From assembly GCA_937897615.1 (NCBI GenBank), contig CALCNO010000176.1:1-29220 (forward strand): DNA of 29,220 nucleotides, in the 5' to 3' direction. Numbering within the stretch: the stretch's first letter is position 1; each line of letters begins with the position of its first letter. The notes beneath the pieces are model-generated. The model did not search any database and was not told where the DNA came from. It worked only from the letters and a program-made list of their open reading frames with translations. The position numbers were made by a program, and so were the translations under genes. Origin of the DNA: an uncultured Anaerolineaceae bacterium. GTDB taxonomy: Bacteria > Chloroflexota > Anaerolineae > Anaerolineales > Anaerolineaceae. Below are positions 1 to 6,357 of the stretch, one piece after another.

Positions 1-17
1 AGTTGGGAAAACGAGTT

Positions 18-93
18 TGGTGGGCCCGGCAGGGATCGAACCTGCGACCAAGCGGTTATGAGCCGCGCGCTCTAACCACTGAGCTACGGGCCC
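18..93 (-). tRNA. tRNA-Ile (CAU anticodon, lysidine type)
   Basis: The reverse complement folds into a full cloverleaf: a 7-bp acceptor stem (22-28 with 87-93), D arm, anticodon loop CTCATAA, TTCGATC T-loop, discriminator A, and an encoded CCA at 18-20. The anticodon CAT lies at 58-60. A CAT anticodon could mean initiator Met, elongator Met or Ile2. The anticodon loop and variable region (TCATAA, then CGCTTGGTCGC) resemble E. coli ileX, and C4-G69 and C5-G68 pairs are present as in tRNA-Ile2. I therefore prefer the AUA-reading tRNA-Ile whose C34 is converted to lysidine by TilS. The 27-43 pair is a C-T mismatch. The existence of a tRNA is certain; the Ile identity is likely. Confidence 0.93.
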
Positions 94-106
94 CAATGGC
101 GTTCAA

Positions 107-112
107 ATTATA
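107..112 (-). promoter_or_regulatory. Possible -10 element for the tRNA gene
   Basis: The minus strand reads TATAAT here, about 14 bases upstream of the mature tRNA 5' end, which is a sensible distance. No convincing -35 hexamer sits 16-18 bases further upstream. Confidence 0.4.
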
Positions 113-115
113 ACA

Positions 116-145
116 TTAACGAAAATGACCCTTTTATTCTATAAT
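116..145 (+). promoter_or_regulatory. Candidate sigma70-type promoter of the selenoprotein operon
   Basis: TTAACG at 116-121 and a perfect TATAAT at 140-145 are separated by 18 bases. The -10 is consensus and the -35 matches at four of six positions. It lies 60 bases before the first start codon (206) and is divergent from the tRNA, so the 112-base gap would hold two promoters back to back. Confidence 0.5.
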
Positions 146-162
146 CTATCTAAAGATATAAG

Positions 163-178
163 GAATTGGAGCCAATTC
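163..178 (+). repeat. Inverted repeat in the leader of the selenoprotein operon
   Basis: GAATTGG (163-169) and CCAATTC (172-178) are perfect 7-base inverted arms around two central bases. With only a 2-base centre it is more like a protein-binding dyad than an RNA hairpin. It lies downstream of the candidate -10 and upstream of the ribosome binding site, where a repressor could act. Confidence 0.4.
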
Positions 179-193
179 ATCCGATAATAGTAC

Positions 194-200
194 AAGGAGG
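194..200 (+). promoter_or_regulatory. Strong Shine-Dalgarno site that fixes the redoxin start
   Basis: AAGGAGG lies five bases upstream of the ATG at 206. This near-ideal ribosome binding site argues that translation starts at 206, upstream of the in-frame TGA at 335, and not at a start after it. Confidence 0.85.
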
Positions 201-205
201 GTGAT

Positions 206-682
206 ATGCCACGCGTTGAATTGAATAAGCAGGCACCGGAGTTTACCCTGGCTGATTTTAACGGCCATTCAGTCCGCCTTTCAGATTTTCGCGGCCGTTC
301 CAACGTGCTCCTGGTATTTAACCGCGGATTTGTTTGACCGTTTTGCCAAAAGCACATGGCGCAGTTGCGCCAGGATTATGGGGAGTTTGTAAAACGCAAT
401 ACCAGCATTGTTGTCGTTGGGCCTGAGGACCGGGCTGCTTTTCAGAAATACTGGAGCGAGCATGAACTGCCGTTCATCGGCCTGCCGGACCCCAAAGCAA
501 GTGTGCTCAGGTTGTTCGGGCAAGAGGTTAACCTCTTCAAGCTGGGGCGCATGCCGGCTCAGGTGCTGGTGGACAAACAGGGAGTGGCGCGCTTTGTCCA
601 TTACGGACACTCGATGTCGGATATTCCAGAAAATGCCGAGATACTAGAACTGATTAATGGGGTTAATCAAGTAGGAGAATAA
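206..682 (+). CDS. AhpC/TSA-type redoxin, probable selenoprotein (Sec44, UxxC motif)
   Basis: Reading from ATG 206 gives a 158-residue peroxiredoxin/redoxin-domain protein interrupted by one in-frame TGA at 335-337 (codon 44). The N-terminus has the family's APEFTL and LSDFRG motifs. The TGA falls in RGFV-TGA-PFC, exactly where relatives carry the first cysteine of a CPxC redox site (R-G-x-x-C-P-x-C). Cys47 is the resolving partner. Both sides of the TGA are good family sequence in one frame, the start has an excellent ribosome binding site, and a SECIS-like hairpin follows the TGA. The likely role is cytoplasmic thiol peroxidase or disulfide reductase chemistry with selenocysteine. The next gene begins directly after the stop, so they are co-transcribed. 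Alternatives are a nonsense mutation or a sequencing error. Automatic callers would probably report only the downstream piece from ATG 356. Confidence 0.85.
357..372 (+). promoter_or_regulatory. Candidate bacterial SECIS element
   Basis: Six perfect pairs (TGGCGC at 357-362 with GCGCCA at 367-372) enclose the tetraloop AGTT at 363-366. The loop begins 25 bases after the TGA and has a G at its second position. Bacterial SECIS elements are known to be short hairpins inside the coding sequence with an apical loop roughly 16-37 bases after the UGA and a G among the first loop bases, which SelB reads. The position and shape fit that description. SelB binding is inferred. Confidence 0.7.
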
Positions 683-1045
683 ATGATGATATTACTGGTA
701 TTGAAAGCGATTGCAGCAGCAGGAACAGCTGTGACAGGTTTGCTGGGGTTATTCAAACCCACTTCGATTTACCAATTCACCGGGCTTGTTGCTCAGGGAG
801 CCAGAGGCATTTCAGAGATCCGTGCCATCTTTGGCGGCTTGTTCATTGCACTGGGTGTTGCGCCATTCATCTTTGGATTGAGCGGCGAAAAGGCGCAGAC
901 TGCTTTTCTGGTGCTGGGGATTGGTTACCTGGGGATTGCGCTTACCCGCCTTATCTCCATCGTCATCGATAAATCCACTGCCTCGTCCAACTGGATCAGT
1001 CTGGCGATCGAGGTTGTGTTTGGCGTCCTGCTCGTTTTGAGGTGA
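683..1045 (+). CDS. DUF4345-like small membrane protein
   Basis: A 120-residue, very hydrophobic protein with four likely membrane segments at about residues 3-25, 44-66, 72-92 and 98-119. A central GARGISEIRAIFGGLF stretch with conserved-looking Arg and Glu resembles DUF4345 proteins, whose function is unknown. It starts at an ATG immediately after the stop of the redoxin, with AGGAGA of the preceding gene's end as ribosome binding site; a second ATG follows in the next codon. Its tight coupling to the redoxin suggests co-expression but says nothing definite about function. Confidence 0.75.
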   Translation: MMILLVLKAIAAAGTAVTGLLGLFKPTSIYQFTGLVAQGARGISEIRAIFGGLFIALGVAPFIFGLSGEKAQTAFLVLGIGYLGIALTRLISIVIDKSTASSNWISLAIEVVFGVLLVLR

Positions 1046-1047
1046 AA

Positions 1048-1884
1048 ATGGCCACCCGCGTGATCACCGACAGCACTTGTGACCTTCCTGCAAGCGTTAT
1101 TGGGGAATTGGATATTCAGGTTGTGCCCCTTTACATCCACGTGGATGGCCGGGATTATCTGGATGGAATTGATATGACGCGCGAGGAATTCTATCGGCGC
1201 CTGCCCACTTTTAAGGAACACCCGCGTACGGCGGTTCCCTCCATGCTCAAGTTTCGCTCCATGTTCGATTCTCTGGCGGATGAAGGTGCTACTGAGGTGC
1301 TGGCGATTCACATCTCCAAAACTCTCAGCGCGGTGCTGGATGTGGCCCAGTCGGCGGCAAAAGAAACCACTTCTGTGCCGGTGACGGTGTTCGATTCTCA
1401 CCAGTTGAGTTTGGGTACTGGTTTTCTGGTGCAGAAAGCGGCAGAACTGGCACAGGCAGGGGAATCGGTTAAAGAGATTTTAGAAAAGCTGGAGGACCAG
1501 GTGCGGCGCACGTATGTGAGCGCTGCGCTGGATACGCTCAAGTTCCTGCGGCGCAGCGGCAGGATGAACCGGGTGGTTTCCACTATTGGAGAGTTGCTGG
1601 ATCTTAAGCCCATTCTGAAGATGTACAATGGCGTCTCCGGTATCGAGAAGGTGCGCACGCAGAAAAACGCCATCAAACGCCTGGCAGAAATGCTTCGTTC
1701 GCATGGGCCGTTTGAAAAACTGGCACTGCTTTACTCAGGCTCGGTAGAAAATGTGCATTCCCTCATGGCAGAAGTGCGCGATCTGCTGCCCGATACTGAG
1801 ACCTGGGTGGAGATTATCAACCCCGTGCTTGGGGCGCACATTGGCCCGGGTGTCTTTGGTTTTGCCTGCGTCACCCGCGAGTAA
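1048..1884 (+). CDS. DegV family fatty-acid-binding protein
   Basis: A 278-residue protein with typical DegV features: N-terminal VITDSTCDLP (residues 5-14), VVPLYIH, TAVPS, HISKTLSAV, a long helix after VFDSHQLSLG, the LKFLRRSGRM segment and C-terminal GPGVFGFAC. DegV/FakB proteins bind a single fatty acid; in Firmicutes FakB presents it to the kinase FakA for phosphorylation and entry into phospholipids. No FakA is visible here. I chose ATG 1048 because GAGGTG at 1039-1044 can serve as its ribosome binding site; a GTG at 1042 would add two residues but has no such site. The gene starts two bases after the preceding stop. Confidence 0.9.
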   Translation: MATRVITDSTCDLPASVIGELDIQVVPLYIHVDGRDYLDGIDMTREEFYRRLPTFKEHPRTAVPSMLKFRSMFDSLADEGATEVLAIHISKTLSAVLDVAQSAAKETTSVPVTVFDSHQLSLGTGFLVQKAAELAQAGESVKEILEKLEDQVRRTYVSAALDTLKFLRRSGRMNRVVSTIGELLDLKPILKMYNGVSGIEKVRTQKNAIKRLAEMLRSHGPFEKLALLYSGSVENVHSLMAEVRDLLPDTETWVEIINPVLGAHIGPGVFGFACVTRE

Positions 1885-1892
1885 AGGAGAGT

Positions 1893-2690
1893 ATGTCGTT
1901 TCTGTCGGTGTACCTGATCGGGCTGGCGGGTGTGCTTGGGCTAATGGCCGTTCTCTGGCTCGTTAGCCTGGCTCTCAAGAATTCCAGCATTGTGGATATC
2001 TTCTGGGGAGCGGGGTTTGTACTGGCGGGCTGGTTTTATTTCTCCCTAACCCCGGATGGTTTCCTGCCGCGTAAACTGTTGCTTGCCGTGTTGGCCACAA
2101 TTTGGGGCTTGCGGCTTACGGCCCACATTTTCCTGCGCAACAAAGGGAAGGCAGAGGATTTCCGCTACCAAAAGTGGCGCCAGGAAAATGGCGCAAAATG
2201 GTGGTGGAAAAGTTTTTTCCAGGTGTTTCTGCTGCAGGGCTTGCTGATGTGGTTTATCTCAATGCCGCTGCTTGCTGCCCAGTACTTTGCCAGCGTTGCC
2301 CGCTTAACTGTTTTTGATTATGCAGGGGCAGTTCTTTGGGGAATTGGTTTCTTTTTTGAGAGCGCCGGCGATCTTCAATTGGCACGGTTTCTCAAAAACC
2401 CGACCAACCGCGGTACGGTCATGCGCAGCGGCGTTTGGCGTTATACGCGCCACCCCAATTACTTTGGTGATTCTGCGCAGTGGTGGGGATATTACCTGAT
2501 CGCACTGGCAGCGGGCGGCTGGTGGACGGCTCTTAGCCCGGTAGTGATGACCTATCTACTGACGAGAGTTTCAGGGGTGGCCCTGCTGGAAAAAACAATG
2601 AACGCCCGGCCGGGTTACCGTGAGTACGCAGAGGCTACCAGCGCCTTCATTCCCTGGTTTCCGCGAAAGACTGGCGCCAAAAAAGATTAA
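1893..2690 (+). CDS. DUF1295 membrane protein (steroid 5-alpha-reductase-like)
   Basis: A 265-residue polytopic membrane protein. It has the N-terminal SIVDIFWGAGF segment, the TIWGLRLTAHIFLRNKGKAEDFRY loop region, and the C-terminal signature RYTRHPNYFGD (about 183-193) followed by WWGYYL, all characteristic of DUF1295. The fold is shared with steroid 5-alpha reductases and isoprenylcysteine methyltransferases, and the Arg-His-Pro-Asn region is the expected cofactor-binding part. The substrate is unknown; a lipid or polyprenoid is a reasonable guess. GGAGAG lies just before the ATG and the gap to the DegV gene is eight bases, so it is probably the last gene of the first operon. Confidence 0.88.
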   Translation: MSFLSVYLIGLAGVLGLMAVLWLVSLALKNSSIVDIFWGAGFVLAGWFYFSLTPDGFLPRKLLLAVLATIWGLRLTAHIFLRNKGKAEDFRYQKWRQENGAKWWWKSFFQVFLLQGLLMWFISMPLLAAQYFASVARLTVFDYAGAVLWGIGFFFESAGDLQLARFLKNPTNRGTVMRSGVWRYTRHPNYFGDSAQWWGYYLIALAAGGWWTALSPVVMTYLLTRVSGVALLEKTMNARPGYREYAEATSAFIPWFPRKTGAKKD

Positions 2691-2724
2691 AGACCTGTAT
2701 TGTTGTGCTTGCGCCGGCAATGCC

Positions 2725-2751
2725 CCGGGTTGAGGGCGGCGGTAAACCCGG
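2725..2751 (+). repeat. Inverted repeat between two operons
   Basis: CCGGGTT (2725-2731) and AACCCGG (2745-2751) could pair across a 13-base loop. It lies just after the DUF1295 gene, where a terminator would be expected, but no T-run follows, so it is not a convincing intrinsic terminator. Confidence 0.3.
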
Positions 2752-2780
2752 TAAGTGAAAAACTCCCTTCTCAATTCAAG

Positions 2781-2786
2781 TATAAT
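2781..2786 (+). promoter_or_regulatory. Possible -10 element for the protease-ABC operon
   Basis: A perfect TATAAT stands 50 bases before the ATG at 2836, inside the 145-base gap that separates two tight gene groups. I found no good -35 at the usual spacing. Confidence 0.4.
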
Positions 2787-2835
2787 AACGCTGCTGCGGG
2801 GGTGGTTGTGATCACTCCTTGCCCAGGAGTCTACG

Positions 2836-3705
2836 ATGGATGCCTCATTTCTCTTTCACTTGCTGAACAGTCTGCTGATGATGGCAATTCCCATTACGCT
2901 GGCAATTTTGCTGACGCGTAAATGGGAATTGAGTTGGCGTTTTTGGTTGGTGGGGGCTGCTACTTTTATTCTCTCGCAGGTGGGGCATATCCCGTTCAAC
3001 TCTCTGATGACCCTGCTGCTGAACAAGACGCCTCTGGCCAATCTTTCTCCGCAGGGTGCGGCAATCTTTAATGCCGTGTTTCTTGGCCTCAGTGCCGGCC
3101 TTTTTGAGGAACTCTTCCGTTACGGCATGTTCCGCTGGTGGCTCAAAGATGCGCGTTCCTGGCGTAAGGCAGTGCTGGCCGGGGCAGGGCATGGCGGCGG
3201 CGAGGCGGTCATCCTGGGGGGACTGGCGCTGTTTGCTTTTCTGCAGATGGCCGTTTTGCGTAACATGGACCTTGCCACGCAATTCAGTGGTGAAACACTG
3301 GCGACCGTGCAGCAGCAGGTGGCGGCCTACTGGTCGATGCCCTGGTACGATTCATTACTTGGTGCAGTAGAGCGGCTCTTTACTGTGGTCGTTCAAATCT
3401 CCTTTGCCGTGATCGTGGCACAGGCTTTCTTGCGCCGAAAGAATATTTGGATCTGGCTGGCGGTGGGCTATCATGCTCTGGTGGATGCTTCGTCTGTCTG
3501 GTTGATGAGCAAGGTGAGCATCTACTGGGTGGAAGGTGTTGTCGGTGTCTTTGCGCTGATTAGTTTGGTGATCATTTTTGCCCTGCGCACGCCGGAACCT
3601 CAACCTGTCAGCGTCAGCGAACCTCTGCCTGCTTCTGGTAATTTGCCCGGGCCCAGCGGCGACGACCCCAGCCTGGACCAACTGGAAAACTCGAAATATC
3701 AATGA
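2836..3705 (+). CDS. YhfC family intramembrane protease
   Basis: A 289-residue membrane protein with about seven hydrophobic segments and a soluble proline-rich tail after residue 250. The motifs fit the YhfC branch of glutamic/CPBP-type membrane proteases: E91-E92-x-x-x-R (EELFRYGMFRWW; the Arg is R95), GHGGGEA with H119 and E123, and YHALVD with H213 and D217; H51 in an early helix may also face the site. The family is thought to cut membrane-embedded peptides, but substrates are mostly unknown. CAGGAG lies before the ATG. The next gene starts eight bases after its stop, and the following three genes form an ABC exporter and a zinc-ribbon membrane protein, so processing linked to export is possible. 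That is inference. Confidence 0.82.
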   Translation: MDASFLFHLLNSLLMMAIPITLAILLTRKWELSWRFWLVGAATFILSQVGHIPFNSLMTLLLNKTPLANLSPQGAAIFNAVFLGLSAGLFEELFRYGMFRWWLKDARSWRKAVLAGAGHGGGEAVILGGLALFAFLQMAVLRNMDLATQFSGETLATVQQQVAAYWSMPWYDSLLGAVERLFTVVVQISFAVIVAQAFLRRKNIWIWLAVGYHALVDASSVWLMSKVSIYWVEGVVGVFALISLVIIFALRTPEPQPVSVSEPLPASGNLPGPSGDDPSLDQLENSKYQ

Positions 3706-3712
3706 GGAATTT

Positions 3713-4621
3713 ATGATCCACACTGAGAATCTGACAAAACGTTTTGGGGATGTGCTGGCGGTGGACAGGCTCTCGCTCGATGTGAGCGAGGGAGAAGTGT
3801 TTGGTTTTTTGGGCCCCAACGGCGCCGGCAAAACCACCACCGTGCGCATGCTTGCCAGCCTGGTGACCCCCACCGACGGCAAGGCTAAGGTGGCAGGTTA
3901 TACGGTGGGGGAGCACAACAGCGACATTCGCCGCAATGTGGGGCTGCTCACCGAAACGCCGGGGATGTATGACAACCTCTCAGCCGAAACCAACCTGCGC
4001 ATCTTTGCCGAACTTTACGAGGTAAAGGATGTAGCTGGGCAGGTGGAAAAGTACCTCAAGATGCTGGGGCTGTGGAACCGCCGCGATGACGCCGCAGGCA
4101 CTTTCTCGAAAGGCATGAAACAAAAATTGGCCATTGCCAGGGCGCTGCTGCATGAGCCCAAGCTGATTTTTTTAGATGAACCAACCGCCGGGCTGGACCC
4201 TGAAGCCTCGCATCTGGTGCGCGAGTTTGTGCAGGAGCTAAAACGCGAAGGACGCACCATCTTCTTGTGTACTCATAACCTGGATGAAGCGGAGCGCCTG
4301 TGCGATCGGGTAGGGGTCTTTAAGACGCGCTTGCTGGTAACCGATACACCAACGGCGCTGCGCCGTTCCGTTTTTGGCCAAAAGGTGATTGTGCATTTAC
4401 GTGCTGCCAACGAGGCGTTGGCGGCTGGCGTAAAAAAACTGCCATTTGTGAATGACGTACGGCTCATCGAAAACAAACTTGTGGTCCAGCTGGAGGATCC
4501 GGCGGCGAACAACCCGCAGGTGATCCGCGAACTGGTCAACGCCGGCGCGGATGTTCAATTTGTGGGTGAATTGCGCTATTCGCTGGAAGAAGTTTATCTG
4601 CAACTGGTTAAGAACGCGTGA
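3713..4621 (+). CDS. ABC transporter ATP-binding protein (NatA/CcmA-like)
   Basis: A 302-residue ATPase with Walker A GPNGAGKT (34-41), signature FSKGMKQK (131-138), Walker B LIFLDEP (151-157) and the switch His188 in CTHNLDEAERLCDRV. The usual Q-loop glutamine seems replaced (LLTETPGMYDNL), which is common in this subfamily. About 100 residues follow the ATPase core, typical of exporters paired with an ABC-2 permease. ATG 3713 is used because TGAGGA precedes it; the open frame runs further upstream into the previous gene without a ribosome binding site. The partner permease follows after seven bases. The substrate cannot be read from the sequence. Confidence 0.93.
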   Translation: MIHTENLTKRFGDVLAVDRLSLDVSEGEVFGFLGPNGAGKTTTVRMLASLVTPTDGKAKVAGYTVGEHNSDIRRNVGLLTETPGMYDNLSAETNLRIFAELYEVKDVAGQVEKYLKMLGLWNRRDDAAGTFSKGMKQKLAIARALLHEPKLIFLDEPTAGLDPEASHLVREFVQELKREGRTIFLCTHNLDEAERLCDRVGVFKTRLLVTDTPTALRRSVFGQKVIVHLRAANEALAAGVKKLPFVNDVRLIENKLVVQLEDPAANNPQVIRELVNAGADVQFVGELRYSLEEVYLQLVKNA

Positions 4622-4628
4622 GGCAGCC

Positions 4629-5435
4629 ATGAAGAAGATTAAAGTAATTATGCTCAAGGAATGGATGGAGGTTTTTAAGAACCGCCTGGTCATTTTTACC
4701 ATAGCCTTTCTGCCGCTCATCATGGTGGCTATACCGCTGGCAATGCTTTACAGCACCCGCGGCAGCACCTCAGCGGAATTAACAGCCGGGCAGACTGCCG
4801 GTGCTTTGCCGGAGGAACTGACCAGCCAGATCTGCCCTGAAGGATTGACCGGCTCGGAGTGTATGCAGGTGTATATGGTGAGCCAGTTCATGCTGCTGTT
4901 CATGCTCATTCCCGTGGCTATCCCCGGCACAATTGCCGCCTATTCGATTGTGGGCGAAAAGACCACCCGCAGCCTGGAACCCTTGCTGGCTACTCCCATC
5001 ACCACGGTGGAGTTGCTGGTGGGCAAGTGCCTGGCCGCGGTGATTCCTGCCGTTATCAGCACTTACGGTGCTTACGCCATCTTCAGCGGTGGGGCTTTTC
5101 TGCTGGTGACCAATAAAGCTCTCTTAGGCGCGTTTTTTGAGCCACGCTGGCTGATCGCCATTTTTGCCGTAGGGCCGCTGTTGGCTTTGCTGGCAACAAC
5201 CTTTGCCATGATGGTTTCCTCGCGTGTGAACGACCCGCGCGTGGCGGAACAAATTTCGATGGTAATCATCATCCCTGTGCTGGGCGGATTCTTTGGCCAG
5301 GTTGTCGGGGGGTTTGTGCTGAATACCCAGGTGATCAGCATTGTGGCGGCGGTGTTATTGGCATTGGATGTTTTGATGATGTACCTGGCGGCCCAGGTAT
5401 TTGACCGCGAATCAATCTTAACAAGATGGAAGTGA
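4629..5435 (+). CDS. ABC-2 type transporter permease
   Basis: A 268-residue membrane protein with an N-terminal cytoplasmic helix, a first membrane segment at about 21-41, an external loop at about 42-82 holding two cysteines (C69, C78) that could form a disulfide, and five further hydrophobic segments. The hallmark EKTTRSLEPLLATP (110-123) of the ABC-2 family follows the second segment. With the ATPase immediately upstream it makes a complete exporter of the NatAB type, probably a homodimer of each. ATG 4629 begins an MKKIK start that suits the family. The substrate is unknown; peptide, lipid, ion or drug are all possible. Confidence 0.88.
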   Translation: MKKIKVIMLKEWMEVFKNRLVIFTIAFLPLIMVAIPLAMLYSTRGSTSAELTAGQTAGALPEELTSQICPEGLTGSECMQVYMVSQFMLLFMLIPVAIPGTIAAYSIVGEKTTRSLEPLLATPITTVELLVGKCLAAVIPAVISTYGAYAIFSGGAFLLVTNKALLGAFFEPRWLIAIFAVGPLLALLATTFAMMVSSRVNDPRVAEQISMVIIIPVLGGFFGQVVGGFVLNTQVISIVAAVLLALDVLMMYLAAQVFDRESILTRWK

Positions 5436-5438
5436 GCC

Positions 5439-6188
5439 ATGAAAAAATATAGCATCCTGATTGCCTGTTTGCTTTGTCTGTTGCTGGTAACTGCGGTTGC
5501 TGCCCAGAATAGCGGATTAACGTTGCAGCTTACGCGTGACTGGGGCTATGGCGGTTTTAACGGGGATATCCAGGGAACTTTCTCGATGAAAGTTTCCGGC
5601 CCGGAAAATCTGGCGAGCGTCAAGTTTTACATTGATGAAACGATGATCGGCGAGGATGTTGAAGCACCCTTTGCCCTCCAGTTTGTGACGGATAATTACC
5701 CTGCCGGTGTGCATGTGCTGCGTGCCGTTGGCGTGACCGCCGATGGCAGCGAAGTGGATTCGCAAACGATCAGCGCCAACTTCGTTTCGAAAGACGAAGG
5801 AACCGGTGCTGCTATGAAAATGGTAGTTCCCATCCTGGCGATTGCCTTTGGCGCGATTTTGGTTTCCGCCCTTGTTCCCCTGCTTGCTTTCCGCAAGGGC
5901 AAAAAAGTGGCTGCGGGTGCAGCGCGCAATTACCCTTATGGCGGTGGGATTTGCCCCAAATGCCACCGTCCGTTCCCGTTCCAACTCTTTAGTATGAACA
6001 TGGTGATGGGAAAACTGACCCCCTGCCCGCATTGCGGCAAATGGAGCGTTGTGCGGCGCGCTTCAATCAATGAATTGCGTGCGGCGGAGCAGGCAGAGCT
6101 GGCCGGTGAGCCGGAACAGATCACCGGGTTGTCCGAAGAAGAGAAGCTCAAGAAGGATTTGGACGATTCTCGTTATCAGAACCTGTAA
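5439..6188 (+). CDS. Secreted Ig-like domain protein with membrane anchor and cytoplasmic zinc ribbon
   Basis: A 249-residue protein with an unusual layout. Residues 1-22 are a signal peptide (MKK, a leucine-rich core, AVAAQ). Residues about 28-116 look like one bacterial Ig-type beta domain (SVKFYIDETMIGEDVEAPF and AGVHVLRAVGVTADG are typical of Big-type strands). A membrane segment spans about 127-151, followed by basic residues RKGKK. Residues 172-199 hold a CPKC...CPHC zinc ribbon (C172, C175, C196, C199), then an acidic helical tail. It starts three bases after the permease stop, so it should belong to the exporter operon. It may sense or tether something across the membrane; I do not recognise a named family. 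Confidence 0.8.
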   Translation: MKKYSILIACLLCLLLVTAVAAQNSGLTLQLTRDWGYGGFNGDIQGTFSMKVSGPENLASVKFYIDETMIGEDVEAPFALQFVTDNYPAGVHVLRAVGVTADGSEVDSQTISANFVSKDEGTGAAMKMVVPILAIAFGAILVSALVPLLAFRKGKKVAAGAARNYPYGGGICPKCHRPFPFQLFSMNMVMGKLTPCPHCGKWSVVRRASINELRAAEQAELAGEPEQITGLSEEEKLKKDLDDSRYQNL

Positions 6189-6212
6189 CGGACAGAAATA
6201 CCTCCAAATGTG

Positions 6213-6252
6213 ACACGTCGTATGGACAAGGCATAGCCTTGTCCATACGTGT
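6213..6252 (+). terminator. Strong hairpin at the end of the protease-ABC operon
   Basis: A 12-bp perfect stem (6221-6232 with 6236-6247) closes on the three-base loop ATA. Beyond a three-base bulge (6218-6220) five more pairs form (6213-6217 with 6248-6252). It follows the last gene of one operon and precedes the promoter of the next, as a terminator would. There is no T-run on either strand, so it is not a textbook rho-independent terminator. It could instead protect mRNA ends or bind a protein. Confidence 0.42.
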
Positions 6253-6304
6253 TAACCTGCGAAGGAACAGGCCAGAGAGTTGATGCGCTTTGAGAATTCC
6301 ACCC

Positions 6305-6333
6305 TTGACCGACGCCAGGGCATGGCTTATAAT
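6305..6333 (+). promoter_or_regulatory. Sigma70-type promoter of the polysaccharide locus
   Basis: TTGACC (6305-6310) and TATAAT (6328-6333) are separated by exactly 17 bases. This is the best promoter in the window, and it stands 25 bases before the regulator's start codon, at the head of more than 22 kb of nearly gapless genes. Confidence 0.8.
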
Positions 6334-6346
6334 TCAACAGTTGAAT
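6332..6346 (+). promoter_or_regulatory. Palindromic operator-like site over the -10 and start point
   Basis: ATTCAAC (6332-6338) and GTTGAAT (6340-6346) are perfect 7-base arms around one central A. The site overlaps the end of the -10 and the expected transcription start, a classic place for a repressor. The gene it precedes encodes a winged-helix regulator, so autoregulation is the natural guess. Confidence 0.6.
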
Positions 6347-6357
6347 ATTGGAGACGC

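Noticed and set aside
206..355. The first 50 codons before ATG 356 as non-coding leader, with the gene starting at 356
   Set aside because: The upstream part has a strong ribosome binding site and redoxin N-terminal motifs in the same frame, and a start at 356 would remove the active site.
2725..2751. Intrinsic terminator after the DUF1295 gene
   Set aside because: The stem is only 7 bp with a 13-base loop and there is no T-run, so it is listed only as an inverted repeat.
6280..6357. Extended N-terminus for the winged-helix regulator from ATG 6280
   Set aside because: A TTGACC-17-TATAAT promoter and a palindrome lie inside this stretch, while ATG 6358 has a proper ribosome binding site and starts directly before the first domain helix.
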